Positions 36,772 to 45,202 of a DNA stretch of 64,000 nucleotides are shown piece by piece. Within the stretch, counting starts at the first letter, position 1. Every line of letters begins with the position of its first letter. A model generated the notes under the pieces. The model did no database searches and was not told the DNA's origin. It was given only the letters and a program-made list of their open reading frames with translations. Both the position numbers and the translations under genes were made by a program. Location of the stretch: the NCBI GenBank assembly GCA_965221205.1, contig OZ244870.1, positions 434,001 through 498,000 on the forward strand, read 5' to 3'. Source of the DNA: CBDFMG01 sp965221205 [NCBI: bacterium]. GTDB lineage: Bacteria; SM23-31.

Positions 36772-36981
36772 ATGGAAAAGCTATCATGCCAAGATTTCAA
36801 TAAAACCACATATTATATGGATATACGTGCTGATCTGTCGGGAGTAAATGTTACTATACTTTATCTTGTTCGACCGCGAACACCCCAGAAATGGCTAGGA
36901 CACATCCGATTTTGGGAACTGTTCTTTTTAGGACAAGGAGCAATCGTGGTTCGAGTAGAACCTGTTTATGGTGAGCAATGA
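36772..36981 (+). CDS. Small hypothetical protein, first gene of an accessory module
   Basis: The 69-residue product is unrecognised. Its stop overlaps the next start as ATGA (36978-36981), which implies translational coupling and is the best evidence that it is coding. The central IRFWELFFLGQGAIVV is hydrophobic. Composition is AT-rich, unlike the flanking core genes. No clear ribosome site precedes the ATG. Confidence 0.4.
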   Translation: MEKLSCQDFNKTTYYMDIRADLSGVNVTILYLVRPRTPQKWLGHIRFWELFFLGQGAIVVRVEPVYGEQ

Positions 36982-37585
36982 AGAAAAACAATTATAAGAG
37001 GATAATCTTTACTGATACACCTGGTCCATTAGACTTGGTCGTCTTTATTGCAACGTTTGCTGCGGGTTTGATCTTGTATTACGTACTCAACAGAGTGTTA
37101 CACTTGGAACAATGGATTGTTACCATTGCAATTGTTGCCGTCATGGTTACCTATGCATTGATAGTATCACATATAATGTTAATACGTGTTAGGATGGACC
37201 AAGCTGGCGATAATGCATACTATCTTGGCTTATTGTTTACTCTTGTAAGTATGGCTTTTGCGCTATATGATAGCAGAATAGATCAGGAAACAGGATTGAT
37301 CGAGATGCAACAAATCTTGCATATTTTCACTAGGAAGTGCAACAACGTTCTGGGGATCTGGTCACATCTTTTACTGAGGATGCTAAGGATTTAGTCAAGA
37401 CTCTTACTGAGGAGGACGCTAAGAATACGGGAATCAATCTCAACCTAGAGGTCAAACAAACTGCAAATAACATTCTTGTATCAGTTGATACTGGTCCAAC
37501 AGAGAAAGAACTTTACAAAGAACTGCTTCGGACTGTCGAAAACCATTTTTATAAGAGGCTCGATCTTGGACGAGCACCATTCTAA
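36978..37585 (+). pseudogene. Multi-pass membrane protein, apparently frameshifted
   Basis: The first frame (36978-37394) has three or four transmembrane helices: about 17-39 (LDLVVFIATFAAGLILYYVL), 46-70 and 82-98, the last within DNAYYLGLLFTLVSMAFALY. After GLIEMQQILH it turns poor. The second frame, from about 37334 to 37585, gives EVQQRSGDLVTSFTEDAKDL and LNLEVKQTANNILVSVDTGP, which look like a soluble coiled tail. I read this as one protein of about 200 residues broken near 37325, perhaps with a small deletion as well. RMDQAGDNAYYLGLLFTL recalls uncharacterised membrane proteins with MotA/TolQ-like C-termini, but I cannot assign a family. Two separate genes is the alternative. Confidence 0.4.
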
Positions 37586-37763
37586 GAGCGATTTAGCGCT
37601 AAAGGAGTTACATTCAGTCCTAAGGGAACTTGATGTTGCTTCCCGGAAGTATCAAGCTTTCCTCAGAAAAAAGCATAGTAAACGTTTCATGAATTTGAGA
37701 CGTTTTTATCATTTTGCAAAGCAATTGTTGAAATTAAGACTTTGGCATAGCGATAGAAAATAA
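37566..37763 (+). CDS. Small basic hypothetical protein
   Basis: From a TTG at 37566 the frame encodes about 65 residues, with SKSDLALKELHSVLRELDVA and a very basic second half (KYQAFLRKKHSKRFMNLRRF). It overlaps the end of the membrane-protein frame by 20 bases. It may be a separate coupled gene or the continuation of the same damaged one. Family unknown. Confidence 0.35.
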   Translation: MDEHHSKSDLALKELHSVLRELDVASRKYQAFLRKKHSKRFMNLRRFYHFAKQLLKLRLWHSDRK

Positions 37764-37844
37764 ACCGTATTATTGGTTTAATATCGTTGATCTTCACTCC
37801 CATCAGATCCAATTGGCTGATTCTATTGTAAAGCAGGCTGTATC

Positions 37845-37940
37845 ATGAGTAACTTGAAAGGAATATATAGCGATATTTCAATTGATGACAGTAACGTGTC
37901 AAGGGGGGCATCCCTTTTGGGTATCTTGATTGTTTATTAG
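37845..37940 (+). CDS. 31-codon open frame, doubtful
   Basis: ATG at 37845 to TAG at 37940 encodes MSNLKGIYSDISIDDSNVSR and 11 further residues ending LLGILIVY. It could be a truncated N-terminus, since the amino acids look protein-like and a hydrophobic stretch is just beginning at the stop. No ribosome site and no homology that I know. Confidence 0.2.
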   Translation: MSNLKGIYSDISIDDSNVSRGASLLGILIVY

Positions 37941-37997
37941 CACTTATTCTTCATAAATTTTACCCTATTATCCATTAGCTCATACGCGAATAGGAGA

Positions 37998-38372
37998 ATG
38001 GTCATTCCTGACATCCAGGATGCATACGGACGTGGATCAACGCGTATATATTCTTCACGAAACATAATTCAGTTCATGCTTCTAAAAGAGCTTAGTTCGC
38101 ATGGGTTACCTCTTCGGTTGGTCGTCATAATTCTAAAAGCATTTTCTGATAAGGTTATAGAATTTACTTTAGTAACAAAAGAACAGTTGAAAAGTGATAG
38201 AGAATTAACAAAAGAGTGGATTGATAATACGTGGTCATCAATAAAGAGAAATGATAGATTCTCCTCAGAGTATCTTCGGCACAATGAACTATACTTGGTT
38301 CTATTTGACGTAAATAAGAAAGCGAAAGTGTCTCTCAGTGAATTTCCGGTTAGATCATCTAAAAAAAATTAG
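37998..38372 (+). pseudogene. MerR-like regulator lacking its first DNA-binding helix
   Basis: The 124-residue frame begins VIPDIQDAYGRGSTRIYSSR, then NIIQFMLLKELSSHGLPLRL. That is the middle of a MerR-type winged-helix domain (family: ...GLI.PS...GRGSRRLYS..DLV.LK..K.L...G.SL..I...L). The approximately 20 residues holding the recognition helix-turn-helix should come before it but are absent; upstream codons (ISSYANRR) do not supply them. The C-terminal part (KEWIDNTWSSIKRNDRF) is not recognised. Probably a 5'-truncated gene. Confidence 0.5.
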
Positions 38373-38520
38373 AATTAATTATGCGGAACCTCATCTGGGT
38401 ACCTGAAGAGTCGTATTCAAACATTATGATTTTAGACATCCGGGTACTTTTCAGAAAAACAGAAGAAAGACTGTAATTTTTTATACTATTACCTATTAAC
38501 CATAGTTAGAAGGATGTTGA

Positions 38521-38730
38521 ATGATCAATATGAAATTAAGATTGAAAATTATCGAGTGTTTCGGAAATCAATCAAGGTTTGCGAAAAAGCTTAATATTCA
38601 AGACTCGGTTATTTCCCTTGTAGTGAGAGGGCGATACAATTTGACTCTGAAGAACAGTTGTCTTGGGCAAAAGCACTTGATTGCAAGCAAGAAGATATAT
38701 TCCCGGCAATCGTGTCAGAAGAATGGTAGG
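38521..38730 (+). pseudogene. Phage-type HTH repressor, frameshifted
   Basis: The frame from 38521 gives MINMKLRLKIIECFGNQSRF, AKKLNIQDSVISLVVRGRY, an Xre-like helix-turn-helix of the kind found in Mu/lambdoid-type DNA-binding proteins. At about 38640 it must shift by one base to continue as DSEEQLSWAKALDCKQEDIF and end EEW at 38730, which is the natural end of this family (RWA..L.C....LFP). Total about 70 residues. A broken remnant of a prophage-like or mobile element control gene. Confidence 0.6.
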
Positions 38731-39289
38731 ATGCGAAAGTGTTTTCGGATAAATGGGATTAATTAAGGTCATATAAAGATCTCTTTCGAAAAATGTGGTG
38801 ATAATGCTACTATATGTGAAAGAATACACAATTTAAAATATATGTGGTTAGATTTTCATTTAACTTAATATTGGCAAAAACAATGCCAACACACCTTAGA
38901 CTAAAAAATGAATAAAATAGAATCGGATTTTAGAGGAACAGCATCATATATAGATGCACACACATAGAGTTGTGCTCTTATTTTCGAGAAAAAAATTACA
39001 AAAAATTGAAAATTCAACCATAGTTCCGGAAATAATTAAAACATTTCCGATACAGAAATTGTAAAAGTTACGTATCGGCAAATAATAGTTGGGATAGAGT
39101 CCAGGGTGATTATTAGTACGGAATACTGCTCGGTTTTCCGGGTTAATATGCCAGTGTAATTCTGGTGTTACAAGTTTGTGAGAATGTCATAATCGGAACT
39201 TTTCGCTTGCTAAAATAGCATATTTTCAGTATTTTGAAACCCAATCAAATTTAAAACATTTTTTATTCTCTGACGCGAGAGAAAATGGA
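38731..39289. other. 559-bp gap before the nuo operon
   Basis: An AT-rich stretch with no convincing gene. A small dyad, TTGGCA-AAAACAA-TGCCAA, is at 38871-38889. The last 90 bases hold the nuo promoter. The left part is probably the edge of the accessory island. Confidence 0.5.
39207..39235 (+). promoter_or_regulatory. Sigma-70-type promoter of the nuo operon
   Basis: TTGCTA (39207-39212), 17 bases, TATTTT (39230-39235), about 55 bases before nuoA. Its -35 is the same hexamer as that of the rpsU promoter. Confidence 0.45.
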
Positions 39290-39655
39290 ATGCATTTAGA
39301 TTACATACCTGTATTAATTCTGGCTGCGGCAGGAATAGGATTTGCTGGAATTATTCTGATCATATCACACTTTTTCGGCCCGCGTAAATATGATCCCGTC
39401 AAAGAAATTGCGTATGAGTCAGGTGTCGATCCTGTTGGGGATGCGCGGTTTCGTTTTAATGTTAAGTTTTATCTGCTTGCAATGCTCTTTATTATATTTG
39501 ACATAGAAGCTGTCTTTTTATTCCCGTGGGCAGTTGTCTTTAAAGACCTTCTTTCTTTAGGGGATTTTATTCTATACGAAATGGCAGCCTTTATTGGTCT
39601 CTTATTGTTCAGTTATTTCTATTTGTTGAAAAAAGGTGCTTTCGAGTTGGATTGA
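39290..39655 (+). CDS. nuoA: NADH-quinone oxidoreductase subunit A
   Basis: A small membrane subunit of complex I at the hinge to the peripheral arm. The 121-residue protein has three transmembrane helices. KYDPVKEIAYESGVDPVGDA contains the family's YECG loop (here YESG), followed by RFNVKFYLLAMLFIIFDIEA and VFLFPWAV. The next gene is nuoC after 49 bases; nuoB, which normally lies between, is missing. Confidence 0.95.
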   Translation: MHLDYIPVLILAAAGIGFAGIILIISHFFGPRKYDPVKEIAYESGVDPVGDARFRFNVKFYLLAMLFIIFDIEAVFLFPWAVVFKDLLSLGDFILYEMAAFIGLLLFSYFYLLKKGAFELD

Positions 39656-39704
39656 TTCCCTCTGCCTGTTTGCCTGTGTATGAAAGATAATGTTGTGAGC
39701 CGAT

Positions 39705-40211
39705 ATGCCGGAAGAAGAATACACATACATAACTAAGCTTGCCAGCCAGTTCCCGGACTCTTTTCTACGTAGTGAAGAATTTCGCGGTGAAACTACTGTT
39801 CATGTAAAAAAATCTGAAATCTTTGAAATCATGCAGTGTCTCAAAAAAACGGACGATTCCGTTTTCGATTATCTTGTTGATATTGCTGTGGTGGATTGTC
39901 TGAAGCTGGGCGGTGATGAACGGTTTGTCGTTGTATATCATCTCTATTCTCTCACCTATTTTCGCCGATTACGGGTAAAGGCATGGATTCCTGAAGACGA
40001 TATGAACATTCCTACTATGGTGCCATTGTGGAAGGCTGCCAACTGGATGGAACGTGAAGCAGCTGAGCTATTCGGTCTGTCATTTGCCGGACATCCCGAT
40101 CCAAGAAAACTACTCCTGCCGGACGATTTCTCAGGTTTTCCTCTCAGAAAGGACTACCCTGTTCAAGGGGAAGGGTACAGAAGTAATTTTCCTGACCTCA
40201 AGAATGATTAA
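39705..40211 (+). CDS. nuoC: NADH-quinone oxidoreductase subunit C
   Basis: The 30-kDa-type subunit of the peripheral arm. The 168-residue length fits a separate NuoC. ERFVVVYHLYSLTYFRRLRV, NWMEREAAELFGLSFAGHPD and LLPDDFSGFPLRKDYP are the family's signature blocks. Confidence 0.95.
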   Translation: MPEEEYTYITKLASQFPDSFLRSEEFRGETTVHVKKSEIFEIMQCLKKTDDSVFDYLVDIAVVDCLKLGGDERFVVVYHLYSLTYFRRLRVKAWIPEDDMNIPTMVPLWKAANWMEREAAELFGLSFAGHPDPRKLLLPDDFSGFPLRKDYPVQGEGYRSNFPDLKND

Positions 40212-40277
40212 ATTTAATTCGTATACTTGAGAATACCAAAGCGACATATACAAAAGATCTTATAATTGAGATAGATA

Positions 40278-41492
40278 ATGCTGGAAACACAGGTAGAAAA
40301 TTCTGGACAGAGTGATCTTGAGACTGACCGGGTAACACTCAGTATGGGACCGCAGCACCCTGCGACCCATGGTACGCTTCGGATCGAAATGGTGCTCGAC
40401 GGCGAATCAGTTGTCAAGGCTATTCCTCATATCGGCTATCTCCATACTGGTTTTGAAAAATTGGCGGAGCATCTGAATTACAACCAGTTCATCGCGCTGT
40501 CCGACAGGATGAATTATCTTTCTCCACTCAACAACAACATTGGATTTGCACTGGCGTGTGAAAAACTCTTCGATATAGAGATAACCAAACGGTGTGTGGC
40601 TGTTCGTGTGCTTATGTCGGAACTTTCGCGAATTGCTGATCACCTTGTCAGTATCGGTACTGCAGCGCTCGATCTCGGCGCTTTTACTGCATTTCTCTAT
40701 TTATTTGAACAAAGAGAACGACTTTATGATCTCTTTAAAATTGCATGCGGCACCCGGCTGACCACGAGCTACACCCGTGTCGGGGGTATGATGCGGGATC
40801 TGCCGGATGAATTTTTCCCTGAGATCAAATCGTTTATCAGCCATTTTCCCAAAGTCATCAAAGAGGTTGACACGCTGTTGTCAAAGAATAAAATTTTTAT
40901 CGGCAGGACGAGAGGAATTGGAGTCATTGACGGTGAGGAGGCGATTAATTACGGATTAACAGGCCCCTGTCTCCGCGGTTCGGGTGTTCCCTGGGATTTG
41001 AGGAAAAATGAACCGTATCTCTGCTATGAAGATTTAGAATTCGACATTCCCGTCGGTGATAAAGGCGATGCTTATGACCGGTTCTGGGTACGGATGATTG
41101 AGTTGGAAGAATCGCTGAAAATTGTGAAGCAAGTTATCGACAACCTGCCCGAAGGAAAAATCAATATAGATGATCCTAAAACAATTCTGCCGGAGAAAGA
41201 GGATGTGTATAAAAACATCGAAGAGCTTATCCATCATTTTATGATAACAATGGAACATAAAGGAATACGTCCTCCGGTCGGTGAAATTTATATGGCTACC
41301 GAATCACCGAACGGTGAGCTCGGGTTTTATGTCGTGAGCGATGGTACAAACCATCCGTACCGCCTCCATGTCAGACCTCCGAGTCTGATCAATTTTCAAG
41401 TATTTCCGATGATGCTCGAAGGAAAAATGCTTTCCGATGCCGTTGCGGTGCTGGGGAGCCTGAATATTATCGCCGGCGAATTAGACCGATAA
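40278..41492 (+). CDS. nuoD: NADH-quinone oxidoreductase subunit D
   Basis: The 49-kDa-type subunit that forms the quinone pocket together with NuoB. The 404-residue protein has MGPQHPATHGTLRIEMVLDG, HIGYLHTGFEKLAEH, the quinone-site His in the HPATHG region, and RTRGIGVIDGEEAINYGLTG. It ends GELDR, the usual terminus. Separate from NuoC, not fused. Confidence 0.96.
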   Translation: MLETQVENSGQSDLETDRVTLSMGPQHPATHGTLRIEMVLDGESVVKAIPHIGYLHTGFEKLAEHLNYNQFIALSDRMNYLSPLNNNIGFALACEKLFDIEITKRCVAVRVLMSELSRIADHLVSIGTAALDLGAFTAFLYLFEQRERLYDLFKIACGTRLTTSYTRVGGMMRDLPDEFFPEIKSFISHFPKVIKEVDTLLSKNKIFIGRTRGIGVIDGEEAINYGLTGPCLRGSGVPWDLRKNEPYLCYEDLEFDIPVGDKGDAYDRFWVRMIELEESLKIVKQVIDNLPEGKINIDDPKTILPEKEDVYKNIEELIHHFMITMEHKGIRPPVGEIYMATESPNGELGFYVVSDGTNHPYRLHVRPPSLINFQVFPMMLEGKMLSDAVAVLGSLNIIAGELDR

Positions 41493-41511
41493 ATTTTAAT
41501 TTACACTCTAT

Positions 41512-41994
41512 ATGGCTGTTGCATTCTCACAAGAAACACTGATCGAACTCGAAGATATCCTGTCCCGGTATCCGTCAAAACGGGCAGCATCGATACCTAC
41601 ACTCTATCTCGTACAGCGGGATTTCGGGTATGTTTCGGATGAAATGGTCGACTACATTGCCGAACTCCTTGAACTGACTCCCGCAGAGATGTACGATGTT
41701 GTCACGTTTTACACCATGTTCTACCGCAAGGAAATGGGCAGGTATGTTATTCAAGTGTGTCATACGCTGTCATGTTCACTGATTGGGGCGGCTTCATTAG
41801 TGGATCACATCGAGCAGAAACTTGGTATAGGTCCCGGAGAAACAACAGTAAATAATAAATTTTCACTGATTAAAGTCGAGTGTCTCGGAGCATGCGGGAC
41901 AGCACCCATTGTTCGTATCAATGACGATTATTATGAAAATATGACTCCTGAAAAATTTGACAAAGTGATCGACAAACTCGCAAATCAGGGATAA
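41512..41994 (+). CDS. nuoE: NADH-quinone oxidoreductase subunit E
   Basis: A thioredoxin-like 2Fe-2S (N1a) subunit of the NADH module. The 160-residue protein has the four ligands in QVCHTLSCSL and KVECLGACGTAP. SIPTLYLVQRDFGYVSDEMV and DVVTFYTMFYR are typical. It starts 20 bases after nuoD. Confidence 0.95.
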   Translation: MAVAFSQETLIELEDILSRYPSKRAASIPTLYLVQRDFGYVSDEMVDYIAELLELTPAEMYDVVTFYTMFYRKEMGRYVIQVCHTLSCSLIGAASLVDHIEQKLGIGPGETTVNNKFSLIKVECLGACGTAPIVRINDDYYENMTPEKFDKVIDKLANQG

Positions 41995-42040
41995 AGTGTG
42001 GTATAAAATCATAATTATGATGCACATTATTAACTGTTCA

Positions 42041-42067
42041 TGTCATACTGAATTTATTTCAGTATCT
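42041..42067 (+). repeat. Short dispersed-repeat hairpin between nuoE and nuoF
   Basis: TGTCATACTGAATTTATTTC continues AGTATCT. ATACTGAA and TTCAGTAT (42045-42052, 42058-42065) make an eight-base-pair stem. The sequence is close to the TGTCATACTGAACTTGTTTCAGTATCT repeat found scattered in many bacterial genomes. It may modulate or stabilise the operon mRNA. Confidence 0.5.
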
Positions 42068-42112
42068 TGAATGTCAAATTTGGTTATTTATGAAATTAGA
42101 GCAATAGTGAGT

Positions 42113-43384
42113 ATGGCTGGTAAAATCCTCATGAAAAATATGGATAATCCCGGATACACGGGTTGCATCGGCGACTACCGTGCTGCTGGGGGATATACCG
42201 CTTTTACAAAAGTGCTTAATGACATGTCTCCTGACGATGTTATCGAAGAGGTGAAAAACTCCGAGTTGCGAGGCAGAGGTGGTGCGGGATTTCCTTGTGG
42301 GATGAAATGGGGATTTGTCCCGAAAGACACGCCAAAAGCCCGTTACCTAATCAATAATGCTGATGAGAGCGAACCGGGAACATTTAAAGATAGAGCAATC
42401 ATGACACGCGATCCTCATCTCACACTCGAAGGGATGATGATTGCTGCCTATGCTATAAAGTCGAATGTTTCATATATTTATATACGTGGGGAGTTTTACC
42501 ACGAAGCACTAATTCTTGAGCGTGCAATCAAAGAGGCAGAGGATGCCGGACTGCTGGGAGATAATATTCTCGGTTCCGGTTTCAATCTTAGAATCTATGT
42601 TCATCGCGGTGCCGGTGCATATATTTGCGGTGAGGAAACTGGTCTGATTGAGTCGCTTGAAGGCAAACGCGGCTGGCCCCGTACCAAACCGCCCTTTCCC
42701 GCAGTAGAAGGTGCATTCGGAAGTCCAACTGTTGTAAACAACGTCGAAACGTTATCAAATGTGCCATTCATAATTAATAATGGAGCGGCGGCATTTTCCG
42801 CAATCGGTGTTGAGCGAGGTACCGGAACGAAAATTTATTGTGTCAGCGGCCACGTAAAAAAGCCGGGACTCTTCGAATTCCCTATGGGAATCTCACTGCG
42901 TGAGTTGATTTATGAGCATGCTGGTGGAATTAGAGATGACAAAAAGCTAAAGGCTGTCATTCCCGGTGGAGCGTCTATGCCGGTGTTGACCGCAGACGAA
43001 ATTGATGTGAATATGGATTATGATTCGCTTCCCAAGGTTGGATCACATCTCGGATCAGCTGGCGTCATGGTCATGGATGAAACAGTTTGTATGGTCAATG
43101 CATGTTTGAACCTGTCGAAATTTTTTGCGCACGAATCGTGCGGTCAGTGCACCCCGTGCAGAGAGGGTATGCCTTGGATGAAAATGATTCTCGATAGAAT
43201 TGAGCATGGTCAAGGTAATGAAGGTGATGTCGATATGCTCCTTGAGATCACAAACAATATCGAAGGGCGTACCATTTGTGCATTCGGTGAAGCAGGAGCG
43301 TGGCCTGTGCGTGCGTTCGCAACAAAATTCAGAAGCGAATTCGAAGCGCACATTCGTGAAAAAAAGTGTACTGTCGCCGCATGA
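42113..43384 (+). CDS. nuoF: NADH-quinone oxidoreductase subunit F
   Basis: The subunit binding NADH, FMN and the N3 cluster. I use the ATG at 42113 (MAGKILMKNMDNPGYTGCIG), which agrees with family starts; the frame is open to 42071. Length is about 423. FMN and NADH loops are seen in RGRGGAGFPCGMKWGF and GAGAYICGEETGLIESLEG; N3 ligands in HESCGQCTPCREG and TICAFGEAGAWPV. Confidence 0.96.
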   Translation: MAGKILMKNMDNPGYTGCIGDYRAAGGYTAFTKVLNDMSPDDVIEEVKNSELRGRGGAGFPCGMKWGFVPKDTPKARYLINNADESEPGTFKDRAIMTRDPHLTLEGMMIAAYAIKSNVSYIYIRGEFYHEALILERAIKEAEDAGLLGDNILGSGFNLRIYVHRGAGAYICGEETGLIESLEGKRGWPRTKPPFPAVEGAFGSPTVVNNVETLSNVPFIINNGAAAFSAIGVERGTGTKIYCVSGHVKKPGLFEFPMGISLRELIYEHAGGIRDDKKLKAVIPGGASMPVLTADEIDVNMDYDSLPKVGSHLGSAGVMVMDETVCMVNACLNLSKFFAHESCGQCTPCREGMPWMKMILDRIEHGQGNEGDVDMLLEITNNIEGRTICAFGEAGAWPVRAFATKFRSEFEAHIREKKCTVAA

Positions 43385-43517
43385 TTCTTTTTGAAGTATG
43401 TCGTTATTGATTACTGATAATTATTGACATGCCGAATGCAGTTCCCAAAGATAGGAACGAGTCGAGACATCTCAACCCAAATGTTCATTCACTATGAATT
43501 TATCGTAAAGCAATAAA

Positions 43518-45125
43518 ATGATTACCGTAACAATAGATAAAAAAGTAATAGCGGTCGAACGTGGTACCACAATAATTCAGGCCGCCGAGAAACTTGGTAT
43601 TGACATCCCGCACTATTGCTACCATCCTGCGATGTCAATAGCGGGAAGCTGCCGCCTTTGTCTCATAGAGGTTGAAGGTGCCCCGAGGTTAATGATAGCT
43701 TGTGGATCGCCGGTTGATGACGGTATGGTCGCCCATACGAAATCTGAAAAAGTTGAGAAGGCACGGAAAGATGTTCTGGAATTTTTACTGCTGAACCATC
43801 CGATCGATTGCCCTGAGTGCGATAAAGCGGGAGAATGCCACCTTCAGAACTACTCGTTTGAATACGGTACCGGACATAGCAGGTTTGACGAGTCGAAGCG
43901 TATTCCACCGTTTAAAGATTTCGGTGACAACATCAAACTTGCCACAACCCGGTGTATCCTCTGTTCACTGTGTGTCCGGTTTATGGATGAAATTGCAGGA
44001 GATGCTCAGCTCAGTGTAATCAATCGGGGACCGCACACTGAGATTGCGACAGGTATTGGACAGGAACTTGACCACCCTCTTGCCGGAAACGTTGTCGATA
44101 TATGTCCGGTCGGTGCTCTGCTCGACAAAAACTTTATCCATAAGACCAGAGTTTGGCATCTGTCAAGAACTCCATCTGTCTGTGGTGAGTGTAGTGCGGG
44201 TTGTAATATCTCGATTGATTCATTTCATGATGATATTTTCAGGGTTGTGCCGAGAGTCAACGCCGATGTGAATGGTGATTGGATATGTGATACCGGCAGA
44301 TACGCGCATAAAAGATATTCTGCTCTGAACCGCATGACGATTCCCCATATCAGAGAAAACGAGTCGCTTGTGGAAACTTCGTGGAATGAAGCGATTCAGG
44401 CAGTAGTCGATGGTATACGAAATGTTCAGAAAACAAAAGATTCGGTTGCCGGGCTAATCTCTCCCGGTGCACCGAATGAAGATGCGTATGTGATTATGGA
44501 GCTGCTGAAATACACTGCTAATTCCTCGGTAGCTACCGGAGTGTTTCAATTACCATCGGTTGAGGATCAGGAATTCAAAGGGGGATTTGTTATTAAGGGA
44601 GATAAACTTCCAAATCAGGAAGGCCTAAAATTTATGCTTGGACTGGACGAGTTTGATTATAACGGTGAATCTGTGCTCAGGCGGATAGAATCAGGCGACA
44701 TAAAAATGGTATATTACATACATAACGACACGAGCACAGTTTCTGCAAGGACAATGGAGGTCCTAAGAGCTGTACCATTTTTGGTGGTCGAAGATATTGT
44801 TATGTCGCCGCTCGCTCAGATTGCCGATGTTGTACTGCCTGGAAGAAAATATTACGAAAAATCGGGGACATTCGTCAATTTTCAAAAAAGGCTTCAGGTT
44901 GTTCAGCAGGCTGTCAATGCACCGGAAGGTACCCGGGCAACTTGGAATATCGTAAAGCAAATGGCCACTCTTCAGAAACAGCAGCTCCAGTGGTTCTCGG
45001 AAAGCGAAGTGTTTTTGAAAATGGCTAAACAATATCCTGAACTTGAAGGATTGTCACATTTCAAGATTGACAAAGCTGGTAAACTTCTATTTGAGCAAGA
45101 AGAAATTGGTGAGTCTGTAGATTGA
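43518..45125 (+). CDS. nuoG: NADH-quinone oxidoreductase subunit G, short form
   Basis: The Fe-S-rich subunit of the NADH module. 2Fe-2S ligands are in HYCYHPAMSIAGSCRLC and a following Cys, the His/Cys cluster N5 in HPIDCPECDKAGECHLQ, and N4 ligands in CILCSLC with a later CPVG. An additional CGECSAGC plus a later Cys could bind cluster N7. At 535 residues it is much shorter than the 680-900 of most NuoG; the molybdopterin-like C-terminal part is reduced, as in several FCB lineages. Confidence 0.93.
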   Translation: MITVTIDKKVIAVERGTTIIQAAEKLGIDIPHYCYHPAMSIAGSCRLCLIEVEGAPRLMIACGSPVDDGMVAHTKSEKVEKARKDVLEFLLLNHPIDCPECDKAGECHLQNYSFEYGTGHSRFDESKRIPPFKDFGDNIKLATTRCILCSLCVRFMDEIAGDAQLSVINRGPHTEIATGIGQELDHPLAGNVVDICPVGALLDKNFIHKTRVWHLSRTPSVCGECSAGCNISIDSFHDDIFRVVPRVNADVNGDWICDTGRYAHKRYSALNRMTIPHIRENESLVETSWNEAIQAVVDGIRNVQKTKDSVAGLISPGAPNEDAYVIMELLKYTANSSVATGVFQLPSVEDQEFKGGFVIKGDKLPNQEGLKFMLGLDEFDYNGESVLRRIESGDIKMVYYIHNDTSTVSARTMEVLRAVPFLVVEDIVMSPLAQIADVVLPGRKYYEKSGTFVNFQKRLQVVQQAVNAPEGTRATWNIVKQMATLQKQQLQWFSESEVFLKMAKQYPELEGLSHFKIDKAGKLLFEQEEIGESVD

Positions 45126-45202
45126 ACACTTTTAATATTTTGTCTTCAATCTATATTAATAACGATGCTTAAAGTTTTACTGAGAGTTTTGATGTAATAA
45201 TC

